A DNA stretch of 20,330 nucleotides from Phoronis ovalis (taxonomy: Eukaryota > Phoronida > Phoronidae), in the NCBI GenBank assembly GCA_028565635.1, contig JAOXYB010045614.1, positions 1 through 20,330 on the forward strand, in the 5' to 3' direction. Shown here piece after piece: positions 1 through 10,677 of the stretch. A program made the position numbers and the translations under genes. Each line of letters begins with the position of its first letter. Position 1 is the first letter of the stretch. The notes beneath the pieces were generated by a model. That model was given only the letters and a program-made list of their open reading frames with translations, had not been told where the DNA came from and ran no database searches.

Positions 1-1349
1 TATATACACACATTTAAAACCTTTACGCTGTAGTTGTCTTTTTAAAGACCCTCCTTGGTATCTGTTGTTTGCGTATCTTGCAGGATCTTACACAACTGTA
101 CAAAACTTATATCGATTGAACATCAATTTTTCTGAATATACATATTTTCCAGTTTAAACTGCATCCCACGCTTGTGTTAATAATGAACATATTGCTTGCA
201 ATTATCAACGTGTTCCAGTAAACACTACACCACTACAAGCTCCAGAATGAACAGAAAAGCAAATATATAACTGAATTATTTGGAAGCGCGAAAACCACCT
301 CCCTTAAATATACAGCTGCAGAAACCCCAATTCCAGTAGTAGGTTTCTCTACTGACATAACATAAACCTTTATTTAATAAAATAACAATATTTAAGAACT
401 GCAGTTTGTATTACATTGAACCGATTGGAACAAACAACCAAAGACTATACGATATGTACATTACGTGAGGAGGTAACATCTTAAAATGATTAGTACTAGC
501 TTAATTTTTACTGTAAACACCCCTATTATTACGCCGTTTATATATATACTATTCAGTGTACAGCGATTGTGACATCATTATCCGTATATTATCCGTATGA
601 TATCCAGTGCAGCTAATGTTCGCGAGTACTAGGAACTGTGTTCAGTTATAATTGGTGCACGGAAAATAAATTTATTAGCCGATAGTTGGTTTGCCATCGT
701 AAGATTTTATTAGGAGCCAATCAACTACTTTATATTGCTACCACTAGACGGAGTGGTAACTATGTCTGGATAAACTGGATTATAAAAATAAGCATTTTAA
801 ATCCTTAAACACAGCACGTGTTTCAAAAGAAAGTACTCTTCTCAAATTCAAGAGTTACTAAACTTTGTGAATCGATGTATTTGAATTGTTTAAAAAAAAT
901 CGCAGAGGATGGACAATGGGAACAGCATACTTAATTGTATTACTTCGACCATAAACAATTTTTTGTAGATGGAAATTGCTGTTCTTTCGCTTTAGTCAAT
1001 GAATCACTATAAATTAAGAGTTAACTTGGAATAATAAGACAACACAAAATCACGTATGTTACCGCACAATTATAGCGTACGTTGTTGTTTCCACAATAGA
1101 TAAAATAATCCACAGGAAATAAAGGCAACTTGGAAGCGTATTTTTGTCGTCTCTAGTACCTCGCCGATTCAGCAAACCCGCAATTTACAAGTAATTTGGA
1201 AAACCTAGTGTTTATTGCATTTTACAGATCGGTTAGGTGCTCGAGAAATTAGACAATTGAAAGTGGGCGATAAATATGAATACATCAAAGAAAACCATCA
1301 CAAAAAAATATTTGTCGACTTAAAACTCTCCATTCTAAAAAGCTGTGCC
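1..1349. other. AT-rich intergenic DNA, no gene seen
   Basis: No open frame here has splice sites or protein similarity I recognise. The only local structure noted is an 11-bp tandem duplication (ATTATCCGTAT twice) at 577-598. Confidence 0.6.
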
Positions 1350-1456
1350 GCTGAAAATTTATTTCCAAAGAATATACGAATTATAGAGCTGCCTCCTGCG
1401 CTGTTTTAAGTTGCGTGTATCAGTAAATTAAAATGCTATTTATTACAAGAATTAAA
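1350..1456. repeat. Repeat module x, copy 1
   Basis: This 107-bp stretch recurs in diverged form at 1761-1874. Shared phrases include GAATTATAGAGCT, CCTCCTGCG, GCTGTTTTA and TATTTATTACA. It abuts the left end of module y (1454-1665). Confidence 0.7.
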
Positions 1457-1665
1457 TGACTACATTTATTGTGATGGTTTTGCGTTTTTTAAAGTATGAG
1501 TTTTTTATATCATGCACTGCGTTCCCTTTGCTATATTCCGTCCTCTGGTGTCCGTTTTAATTCGTTTAGAGATGGAAGTCAGTATAATATAATATGGTAT
1601 TAAGGGTAGTTATAGTAACCGTCTTCGTTTGAATGCAATTTACAATAATTTGAATGCTTTTAAAA
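1454..1665. repeat. Repeat module y, copy 1 (212 bp)
   Basis: Nearly identical to 4191-4406: five substitutions and one 4-bp insertion in the latter over about 212 bp. It carries no conserved coding frame, terminal inverted repeats or RNA polymerase III boxes. It looks like an interspersed non-coding repeat of unknown class. Confidence 0.88.
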
Positions 1666-1673
1666 TAAAGTAT

Positions 1674-1750
1674 ATATTCCGTCTTCTGCTAGTCTCCGGT
1701 ATAATTCCATTTAGAGATGAGAGTCAGTATAATATAATATGATGTTAAGG
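1674..1750. repeat. Partial, diverged copy of module y
   Basis: This is a shortened relative of 1541-1612, sharing TATTCCGTC, TTTAGAGATG and the AGTCAGTATAATATAATATG block, at much lower identity than the 4191-4406 copy. It sits between y copy 1 and the second x copy, giving an x-y-y'-x' order. Confidence 0.7.
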
Positions 1751-1760
1751 TTGGTTAGTA

Positions 1761-1874
1761 GCTGAATATTTATTTACAAATAAAGAATACATGAATTATA
1801 GAGCTTCCTCCTGCGCATGCGCTGTTTTACGTTGCGTGCATCAGTAAAACATTATTTATTACACGAATTAAAAA
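1761..1874. repeat. Repeat module x, copy 2
   Basis: This is the diverged partner of 1350-1456, offset about 411 bp. A CATGCG insertion interrupts the CCTGCGCTG block. The paired x copies around y suggest a duplicated composite unit rather than simple tandem repetition. Confidence 0.7.
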
Positions 1875-2040
1875 CAGGCATGATGTCGATTTTTTTCTTT
1901 AGACAACTATGATTTATCTTATCATACAGATAATTGATTCATCTCGGTGTATATGCTATGATTCTCATCATATTGCCTCATTAAGAACTTATTAGTAGCA
2001 TGCGTATACGTAATACCTAACACTTAGTGGTGTTAATTTG

Positions 2041-2440
2041 CTAATAATGCTCTTTCAAAGACCTCCTACTGACGAACTTAGTCCCTGGGAGGTCACTACC
2101 CTTATATTTTGGTAGGGACGTGCGGCCCAAAGGTCCAAACCTTGACCCTGAAATTTTCCCAGAATTGTCAAAATATATCCTACGATGAAAAAAATCAGCT
2201 CTGAAATACATGTAGTTTAAAACGTTAAAACACCACACAAACAAAAAATCGTTATTTTTTTCAAACCATTAAAAAAACCAACCCTGAAAAATCCCCCTTA
2301 AATCTAAATACCCACCCTGAAATATCCTAGAGGGACAAAAAAACATCCTGAAGCTTAAGGGCAGCACATATGTATATACCTTTGGGTCTTTAGTATATCT
2401 CTTTTTAGAAAGGATTCTTATTTTCTTTTCATTACCTAAC
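2041..2440. repeat. Phrase-like interspersed repeat with recurring CCTGAA motif
   Basis: CCCTGAAA occurs at 2146-2153, 2282-2289 and 2315-2322, and a relative (TCCTGAAG) at 2346-2353, spaced by A-rich or T-rich blocks. The start includes CCTGGGAGGTCACTACCC and GGTAGGGACGTGCGGCCC. This style resembles short interspersed repeats common in marine invertebrate genomes, from memory rather than a search. Two minus-strand open frames through it are by-products of the composition. Confidence 0.5.
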
Positions 2441-3180
2441 TCTCTACAGCTGATACACACAGTAAACAAATGGGATCTTAGCTCATGTACGTGCTGTAGA
2501 ATGTTGTCGCATTATAATAATGACATATATGAATTCAAGATTAACAATCTTTTTTAAGTCAATTATAACAGCTCTACTATGTACATTCCCAATTAATTGT
2601 TTTTGCTACGTTCTACTCATATCGCACTCATTACTATGTAATTAATGTAACGCTATCCTCTCTCATCTGATTATTTTCTAAGCGGGAATTCTTGTATCTA
2701 TGGAAACGCCATCGTTAAATCACACACAGCTAATTCTAATAATGCGCTTGTATTGATGTTTAGCGATGAACAGGTATATCGTCATTGCAAAGCTATCTGT
2801 TTACCTACTGGTATTTATGTTTAGACTTTTGGTATTTTACTCACGGGATTTTTATTATTTAATTTGAGTGTGTATACGAAATCTACTCTTCATGAATCAA
2901 GGACTGATACCAGATACACCTGCTGTTATCGGTAAGTTTTTTTACGCATTTACTTTCACCAGCGAGACAACGATGCATGGAGAACACTTGTTTACGTATA
3001 TTCATGTATTAGAATGAGCTCTATTCTTGTAAGCTTGACATTTACCCAGCCGAGTGTCTATGTACTCCACCCTAATTTCATGTTCAAGATATCAGTATTT
3101 TCCTCAGTAATTTTTCAAACAATGAAAATTGATTTACATGTTTTAAATGCCAAAACCCACACAGTTAAAATTGCAGCCTA
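2441..3180. other. Intergenic DNA, nothing recognised
   Basis: This is AT-rich sequence without supportable exons, RNA genes or clear repeats on either strand. Confidence 0.5.
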
Positions 3181-3257
3181 ATCCAGCGGCCCAGTGTTTT
3201 TCCTCATTGAAAGTGGTCAAATCTTAAATGCGAGAAACTAAATTGTGGTATCAATCC

Positions 3258-3317
3258 GGTCGAACCCGGAATTTTATGAGTTTCAATCCAGTGACTAAGC
3301 AACCAACCAACTGACCA
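3258..3317 (-). mobile_element. tRNA-derived SINE head, minus strand
   Basis: On the minus strand TGGTCAGTTGG (3317 to 3307) resembles an RNA polymerase III A box, and GGGTTCGACC (3267 to 3258) resembles a B box. Their starts are 50 nt apart, about the spacing in a tRNA. Paired acceptor, anticodon and T stems of a functional tRNA are not formed, so this is a SINE head or tRNA relic rather than a tRNA gene. The 3' boundary of the element is not visible. Confidence 0.5.
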
Positions 3318-3330
3318 TTGTTCTACTGTA

Positions 3331-4190
3331 ATATTATATTGATCAAGAACCACTGTTATTACCTAATTGCTATCTATTCCCTATAATTTATATAGCTCAC
3401 AAGTCATTGAAATAACATGCATGTCATTATTAAAATTAATATTTAATCAATGAAACATACCTTGGAGTTGATGATTTAGGAAACTCATAACCTAATGGAT
3501 ATATGTACATTGTGGTTTTAATCAGCTAGGGATCTCAAACGGCTTAGTTTATTTAAATTTTATATGTTCAAATGTCATTTCAATAACTCCAACCTGCTAG
3601 CGTGTTTCAGTCCATTAATTGATATGACATAATTAGAACTAATTACTTCATGTGTATGTTAAAATTTTACATAGAAAGTTTAATACACATCCTGTTAAGT
3701 AGCGCTACGTCGTGATGCACTTCATTTCCTTTAGAGGTGCTTCAGCACTAACACGCGTTATCACGGTTTTAAGAGAGTAGCACTAGAATCTATCAACTCT
3801 CAACTCTTTATTATGTCATTAAGATTATCTTAAGGGTTAAATACCAACAAGATACTCGAACTAGAGTAAACTTGCCTTAATTCATGCAATTAAAATACTT
3901 TAGAGACTAATTACAACAGTACCGTTAAAAGAGAACCATGTATTGATTTTTCCATGAAAGTGACAGATGACCACCTGACAAGTAACTATATTTGCTTGGC
4001 ATCACAAAGATTTAAGGAAAATTCTGTACATATTTCAAAAGTTAAAAGCTAATCCACAGAGATTTCGTGACTCTTATGGCAGTCTTCTTGAGTCACGTGA
4101 CCACTGTGATCATGCGATCCCCCTCATTGACAAACACTGTTCGAGTCAAAAGTTATATCTGGATTAGCTTAATGTTAAAACATGTTAATG
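3331..4190. other. Intergenic DNA, no gene seen
   Basis: Nothing coding is recognised. A 10-bp perfect palindrome GTCACGTGAC containing the E-box CACGTG is at 4092-4101. Confidence 0.5.
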
Positions 4191-4406
4191 AAATGACTGC
4201 ATTTATTGTGATGGTTTTGCGTTTTTTAAAGTATGAGTTTTTTATATCATGCACTGCGTTCCCTTTGCTATATTCCGTCCTCTGGTGTCCGTTTTAATTC
4301 GTTTAGAGATGGAAGTCAGTATAATATAATATGGTATTAAGGGTGGTTATAGTAACCGTCTTCGTACGTTTGAATGCAGTTTACAATAATTTGGATGGTT
4401 TTAAAA
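4191..4406. repeat. Repeat module y, copy 2 (216 bp)
   Basis: This is a direct-orientation, near-identical copy of 1454-1665, about 2.7 kb away, differing by five substitutions and a 4-bp insertion (in CTTCGTACGTTTG). Unlike copy 1 it has no adjacent module x, so y can move or be copied alone. The open frame running into it from 4067 is not a gene. Confidence 0.88.
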
Positions 4407-4974
4407 GTTATGTATTTAAAAGTTATGCTTTTCATATATCACACGTTTAAAACCTGTCTACATTTACATTTTATATATATTAATGGCTTAAAAAATGAGA
4501 ACCATTCTTTATTTTATGAAATTTGTTACCCGATTTATTGTTAATAGGTTAAATTATTTTCGTGTTCTAGAATTAAAAATTATTTTTAGGTCTATTGACG
4601 AACAATTAACTGTTGTCGACAATTACTCTATAATTAAAAATAACGTACAACTTAATGTTAGCTTTTAGAAATACAATAAATCTTAGAAGCAACCACTAAT
4701 AAAAAGTGAAATTGCACGAAACCTGAAACTACTGCACACAAGAAATGTTAGGTTTCTTTCAAATATCGACAGCATGCAATATTTGTAAAAAAAATCTGTA
4801 ACAGACGTACCGTGCTTGTCAAAAATCTCTGAAGAGAATAGCAGCATTTAATTTGTTGTGAGCTTTTATGAAGTTAACAAAGTTAGACTTCAAATGTTAG
4901 TTTGTATAATAAGGAATTGGCATTAGCGCATTTTCTATAATTGCAACTTCCCATGTTTACATCTACGGAGATAC
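4407..4974. other. Intergenic DNA, nothing recognised
   Basis: AT-rich. A short palindrome TTGTCGACAA at 4613-4622 is the only local structure seen. Confidence 0.5.
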
Positions 4975-5345
4975 GCTGGCTACATCACGATTCGTCCCGT
5001 ATGCTCTCGTGTCAACTTAAAATAGTACGTTATTTTAATGTCTTAGTGGAAAATGTAGAAACATATTTTATCAACGTGAGTGATGTAATACTTAACAGAA
5101 TTCAAAATTTTATAATTTTCAAAAGTGCCGCATTTCCCATTGCCGACAGTAAGTTTTCGAAGTCGCTCCGCATAAGTGATACTTGATTTTTTACTATAGC
5201 TGACAGCAATTACATTACAATATTTGAAATCCTGTTAGGTAACATATCACTCACGCTGATAAAAAATATTTCATGATTTTTTTTCATTAAAATAGCATAC
5301 AAACGTTCAGGCTGACACTGGAAGCTACTTTACAATTGCTACAAA
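4975..5345. repeat. Large degenerate foldback (inverted repeat) element
   Basis: The best arms are 5058-5098 and 5232-5272, with 27 of 32 core positions complementary (GTGAGTGAT against ATCACTCAC, TTAACAG against CTGTTAG). Pairing resumes inward for about 25 bases and outward at TATTTTAATG (5031-5040) against CATTAAAATA (5285-5294), then weakly to GTGTCA (about 5010) against TGACAC. Total span is roughly 370 bp. No target duplication could be fixed, so it may be an old foldback MITE or an inverted duplication. A transcript would form a long imperfect hairpin. Confidence 0.65.
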
Positions 5346-6800
5346 ATAAATTTCTTAATAAAATTATTCTTCCTAAACCACTGTAAAAATTTTAAAATGT
5401 ATTAAAGTGATATTTTTTCCATAATAAATTAAAGAAATGACTGGAACGAAAACTGATATGTCTGAAAACCTTGTAAACTTGCGGCACAATCTTGAGAAAA
5501 CAAATTCATTTAACACATGAAAGAAATGTTATTTCCACCAGTAAACTATTACAATCTCACTAATGAGGTTAGTAAAATCTACCAATTATATTTATTTCAC
5601 GTTGCTATAGGAATGAAAGTAAAATTGATTTTTCTTTTTTACCCATGAGAGAGATAATGGTCAAACAGTAGGATGAAATAAGTATGTAGTTATTTTTATA
5701 ATTAAGGCTTGTCAAATATCGGTTATTTTTAACTGTACTCAGTAAGGTATTACGTGAGACAATTTTAAGGATACAAAACGGTTTACTACGCCATTTTGAT
5801 GTTACTAAATTTCTAAAACACGTTACCGTTCCCAATATAACATTTCCCTATACAGGTGGGTGTACACTATGTGGCTTGTGGACAGGGATACAGTAACGAG
5901 GTGATTTAATAAAAAGGCATTTTTTTTCCTCTAAGGCTTTACTTTATTTGCAACAAAAGCACACCAAATTAATCAAAATAATAGGAAACAATAAAAACTC
6001 CCAGAAGCAAATATAAGTACCTGATCCGGAAGCGTGAAATCACAGGATTTTCAAAAATAATCCCAAGAGATTCACATTTCATGAAATTCACAACTAGTGC
6101 TACTGATATAACTATTTTTATTATAAGCGTTATTTTGCCACTTTCTAGTTTCTACGAGACTCATTTATTATATCACTTTATCCAGTTATGCCAATATCTA
6201 TTTTATATTCTAATCCAATACAAGTGAGTTATATTGCAAATTTCATGAATGTTGAATATCTTGTTTTTCAAAAACGGTGAAGGCATCTGACCCTTTATCA
6301 AATATTTTACCTAAAATAATCATATACATGATCTCAAAATATCTGTAGTGTGCTCCACTGTTTTTGAACGCTCACTGCGAAACATTTTACTTGAATCAGG
6401 CGTGGGTACCGTTTGTCCTGACGGTTAGTATAATGGCTTTGATCATGAACGAATCAGTTACCGATAACTATTAAGAGAAGCGTTCCAGTACAATTTTGCT
6501 AATGTGCACTTCATCAATATACGAAGACCATTAATAAATTAGGAAATGAACTATAATTTACTATATACCAACGGGGAGAACATTAAAAAGTTCAATTAGA
6601 ATAATAACTTTGAAATTTTATCGAATTTTGAATGAAATAAATTTAAATTTTCTATTTCATTCCACATAAGCTTTCAGAAAATATTAGCAGACATCAAATG
6701 TATAAAACATATCACTAAACACTTGCTTTAAAATCGTGTCAGATTTAAATTATGTTTTAATGGCCTAAAGTGACATGGAGGAGAACAAAAATCAGTTTGT
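5346..6800. other. Intergenic DNA, no gene seen
   Basis: There is no supportable exon. At 6416-6444 a GGTTAGTATAATGG phrase resembles the 5' half of a tRNA (Asp/Gly type) but lacks a B box and pairing stems. The minus-strand open frame at 5605-5835 has no recognisable features. Confidence 0.5.
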
Positions 6801-6950
6801 GGGCTAGGTAGCCTAGCGGTTATAGTCATATAAGAATTATCAACACTTTCATTAATTTACTACAGGCAAAATGCAAAGAACTATTTCGACACCATCACGG
6901 TATTTCAAATCAGAGTTGGCTATCTCAGCTGGAACTTCAGTTCGAGGCTC
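6801..6950 (+). mobile_element. Broken tRNA-derived SINE head
   Basis: TAGCCTAGCGG at 6809-6819 fits the A-box consensus well and AGTTCGAGGCTC at 6939-6950 resembles a B box. They lie about 130 bp apart, far more than in a tRNA. The simplest reading is a SINE promoter split by an insertion of about 80 bp, or two unrelated fragments. Confidence 0.35.
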
Positions 6951-7550
6951 AAAACTGGCGGGCACATACCTTTTATTTAGAGCGATTATGTTATAACATT
7001 ACAATATCAACAAAAAATAGATGTCCCTGTTACCCTCCTGTTACTATAATTATGAGACATGTCAAGTAGGTTTTATAGGAAATACATATAGAATGCGAAA
7101 TGTACACGCATTGTTTCAGTTTCATTCCAGTATTGATTAGTTGTGACGAATACCTGTATTCTTCTATAGACATTTAATGCTCAAGGGACGTTAACCTTTT
7201 ATGGCGTTTACTGTTTTGATTACCGGTTGATTATATCAATAACTACACAGAAACATACGGAGTAGATTATCAGAGTAAAAATATATAGTAAAAAAGTATC
7301 TTTTAGTGGTTGCTAGTGAGTACACGAATAAATAGTCACACCTTACTATACTTAGTGACCACTTTGAAATCGCTGCTTTACTGAATAACAGGGACGTGCA
7401 CAGTTTGTTCAAATGGGCGTTTAATTCCCCGGGGGAAGCAATATGAAGTGGGTACCCATGTTCCAAAGTGGATTTTTCAAAAAGTCTCTAATGAGGGATC
7501 CTAGAGCTCCAAAATAACCCAGTAGTAATGATATTTTGAATGAACACCCT
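6951..7550. other. Intergenic DNA, likely repeat-derived at its right end
   Basis: No gene is seen. From about 7390 composition changes to a GC-richer, repeat-like style (CCCCGGGGG near 7427-7435), leading into the 28-bp tandem repeat. Confidence 0.4.
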
Positions 7551-7634
7551 AAGGGATAGTGCTGGCTACATGACTACTAAGGGAGAGTGCTGGCTACATG
7601 ACTACTAAGGGATAGTGCTGGCTACATGACTACT
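7551..7634. repeat. 28-bp tandem repeat, three copies
   Basis: Units are 7551-7578, 7579-7606 and 7607-7634. The first and third are identical and the middle one has a single T-to-G change (AAGGGAGAGT instead of AAGGGATAGT). The copies end in GACTACT and stop abruptly at ATGGTT. Confidence 0.95.
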
Positions 7635-8006
7635 ATGGTTTGCCTGCGGCGAAGCGGTAGGGTTATAGACTCTCTGGGTCTATGCGTTGAAAACTGTTGA
7701 AGTCACCTGTTGAAAATAAAACTTACAGACGACCCTAACGAAGTGAAACCCAACACAGAGTGCCATGCCTAAAAAACACACCCCTTTTCATAATGTTTGG
7801 GCAAAAAACATACCCAAAGAGTGTAACGCTCGATACACTCCGATGGCTAAAAAAAATATTCTCTTTCACACCAAAGTCTCTTGGAACATGATTACCCACT
7901 TTCAGCGGGGTTTAATCCATGCACATAATATCAACCAATTTAACATAAATGACGTACTATATTCTTGAGAGGCATTAATTTTGCAAATTTGGGCCTACTT
8001 TGTAAA
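7635..8006. other. Repeat-like intergenic DNA
   Basis: A-rich and phrase-like (AAAAAACACACCCC, GGCAAAAAACATACCC, GTGTAACGCTCGATACACTCC). The open frame 7765-7968 over it looks like a composition by-product, with Lys/His/Asn-rich residues and no domain. Probably an old interspersed repeat. Confidence 0.4.
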
Positions 8007-8028
8007 TAATTAATTAGCTAATTAATTA
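8007..8028. repeat. 22-bp perfect AT palindrome
   Basis: A perfect palindrome centred on AGCT (8016-8019) and built from TAATTA units. It could form a cruciform or be bound by homeodomains, but its simple composition means chance is a fair explanation. Confidence 0.7.
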
Positions 8029-10284
8029 ATAAGCTGTTATTTGCAGAAATCAGGTGTCATGGTTAAATTATCCATCTCCAGCGGAAATCTCCTGTATCAC
8101 CGCGGTTATGAATAAACCACATCGGCGCTTCACTTAGTGCGTGCAATGGCTTTTTACAGGATAAGGCGCACTTAGTGGGACCCATTAGTTTTTGTACCAG
8201 TCGAAGTACACTTAATAAAAAATATTCTCAACTGAATTTTTTTTTTGAGAGTTTTTCCTTGAGTTTTATTTGAATCGTGTCGTAGGTGAATTTTAAAAAT
8301 TTGAGTTCCTGCAAAAATAATGTACGAGAATTTTATTTATATCAATACTTTAAAAAAATAATACTGCATAACAGAGAAAATGAATGCAAAATCGAAACCA
8401 TTTATTATACAAAATGTATGTGGAATAGTTGAAATTAAATGTTTCAGTTTAATATAATAACATTCATATTCCCTTGATTCAGATGTAAAAGTCAACAAGG
8501 AAATAATTTGTTTTGTAAAAATGCAAATCTGCTACAAATGAAGATTTGTACAACCTGCTTATCCCCATAGCGAGATCACGTTTGTTGGATACTCGCACGG
8601 GATTTGTTATTGTTAGTTTAAAGAAATCACCTGTTTTAAAATACTTGCTCTACTTTTCACTTGTTATGTATTGTCTGTTATTGTCACCTATAAAGACATT
8701 TTTGCCAGAATATTGAAATTCTATTTAAGTTATACAATAAATCTCAATACATAGCATGACTGCATATAAAATCCTATATATTTATAAACACTTATTATAA
8801 GTTTTGGTATCTCTAAATACTTTCACCGGGTTGGTAACTCATATTTAACCACATGTGTTTATAAAAGCAGTGTTTATTTCAATTACGCTACAGTTTCGAA
8901 ACTTGACTATTTTTTTCTTCAGAAGATGTGCGACTACAGCATGCTCTTAACTAGTGGAACAGCATCCTATGTGGAAACAGAAAAGATAACTGAAAAACAA
9001 AACATTGCTTGTGTATACAGAATGTATTTAGTTAACTTATTAGCAACACTTCAATTTGAAAAATTTGGTAAAAAAATAATATTTGTTTCATACTCCCAGG
9101 GAAAACGTTTTAGCATTCTTAATTATATATTTTAATGGTAGTTTAAAAGGAAAAGTTTGAAATTATTTTTCTGTTCAAAATCGAATTCCAAGGAGAGGTA
9201 ACACGCATGTCGAAAGGAAAATGCCGCGTTCTATTGCTGATGCAAATATAAAACGAAAACATTACTTTTCTATCGTTTGACGTGACTGGGTTATATTTTA
9301 ATTTACTACTAAACAGTAATTTATTAAAATCCTTTTAGAACATGCGAGATAACATCACATAACATAAGATATATCATTATGATAACATATAGATCAAAAA
9401 TTGTGTGCATTAGTTATTCTTTGATCCATGTCTGTATTTTGTATTTAATATCCTTATCTAAAGGATAGTGCCAGAGCTATGCATATATACATACTGAAAA
9501 AAAGCTTGAACAACACTTAAAATATGCCATGTCATGATTCCATAGTATTTAAAAGAAAACGTCAAAAGATTTTACTTGGCAGCACTATATTCAATATTCA
9601 ATATTCGATGTATTCCGACACAAATCTCTTTTCGAACAAGTTGCTTTTGCTAGTTAACAGACATTGGGAATTTCCGCAACAGTGGATTTCGATTTTTAAT
9701 AAATTCAGTTCATTAAGGTAATTTCACGTAGCAGTTGTACGCGTTTCGCATTAATTTTCTTTCGATTTTTTTTAGAAACGGAATGGAATAATTTTATGAA
9801 CTGAGTAGCAGATATTGCTATAGTTCTAATGAAAACAAGGCAAAGACTAGTTAGTGAAGATTTTAGCGATATAACGTTGATTAGCCATTAAACGAAGATT
9901 GCGTACTGAGTAACTTAAAATAAAGAGACAATTATTGTGACTTAGCAAACGGCCAAGACACGAAGAGCTGACACTTTTATATATTGAAGAACTGTTTAGG
10001 ATATTTGTAAATAATGTACCTAAAAATCGCTTTTAGGAAAATTGTTCTTACTGCAGTACATGTATGAAATGTACTTGTGTAGTATTTTGCTTTTTTTCTA
10101 TTGACGGCACTGTCGGTAACTAAAAGAATAATATACTTATCAGGTCAAGCAATCTCACAGAGGAATCTAATTTTTGTTTGGAATCCTATTTCCTTCTGCG
10201 CAACTGCGAGCATTTAAATCAACGTAGACATATGGAAGAGTACCTTTTAGACGATATTTGAGATTCCCATCACAAGAAAATAGC
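8029..10284. other. Upstream intergenic DNA, no gene supported
   Basis: No recognisable exon. A weak candidate at 8926-9066 has a pyrimidine tract with CAG just before it and a GGTAAAA donor-like site after, but its peptide matches nothing I know. AATATTC-type short tandem copies occur near 9590-9608. It may include promoter or 5' UTR exons of the channel, which cannot be located from sequence alone. Confidence 0.45.
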
Positions 10285-10384
10285 CGGATTAAGGAATCGT
10301 TTTTAGTTTATAAAATCTACAGATAATGCCGTAGCATTGTAACAAAGTGCAAGAAGATGATGCATAATGTTAATTCGCGACGGG

Positions 10385-10418
10385 AAAAGGATTACGCACA
10401 AAAAAGGATTAAGCACAA
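10385..10418 (+). promoter_or_regulatory. 17-bp tandem duplication with GGATTA sites
   Basis: Two adjacent 17-bp units (10385-10401 and 10402-10418) differ at one position, and each contains GGATTA (10389-10394, 10406-10411). A third GGATTA lies at 10287-10292. GGATTA, the complement of TAATCC, is the core bound by K50 homeodomains such as Otx/CRX and Pitx. These sites lie roughly 305-440 bp upstream of the channel start. The duplication is seen directly. A regulatory role is inference. Confidence 0.35.
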
Positions 10419-10677
10419 ATATTAACTCAAGTACATGTGGAATACTCTTGATGGAATGAAGGTCTTTTTTTGCATAGAAACGTCTTTCAATGAGAGTTAA
10501 TAAACAGTTCCTTTGCAATTTGTTATTTACTAACACTGGATGTTTTGTCTCTCGAGAATTGATAATTGAGTTTGGAATACGACGTTAGATATTGCAAATC
10601 ACCTCCATTATCAGAACCCACTTCAGAAAGGGTAATTTAACAATATTAAAATACTGTAGCTGATTTAAGATCATCAC

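Noticed and set aside
4067-4297. Open frame with hydrophobic C-terminus
   Set aside because: Its second half is the non-coding repeat module y, and the copy at 1454-1665 carries no matching longer frame.
4941-5186. Open frame of 81 codons
   Set aside because: It runs through one arm of the foldback and has no protein features. The inverted structure explains the region better.
6416-6444. tRNA-Asp/Gly-like 5' sequence (GGTTAGTATAATGG)
   Set aside because: No B box within tRNA distance and no cloverleaf pairing. At most a tRNA or SINE fragment.
7648-7700. A-box-like CGGCGAAGCGG after the 28-bp repeat
   Set aside because: No matching B box follows, so a polymerase III promoter is not supported.
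7765-7968. Open frame of 67 codons
   Set aside because: Composed of repeat-like Lys/His/Asn codons from phrase-like intergenic DNA, with no domain.
8926-9135. Open frame of 69 codons with a CAG-preceded start and a possible donor at about 9067
   Set aside because: The peptide shows no recognisable domain, and its length and composition are expected by chance in AT-rich DNA. Without transcripts it is not supportable as a 5' exon of the channel.
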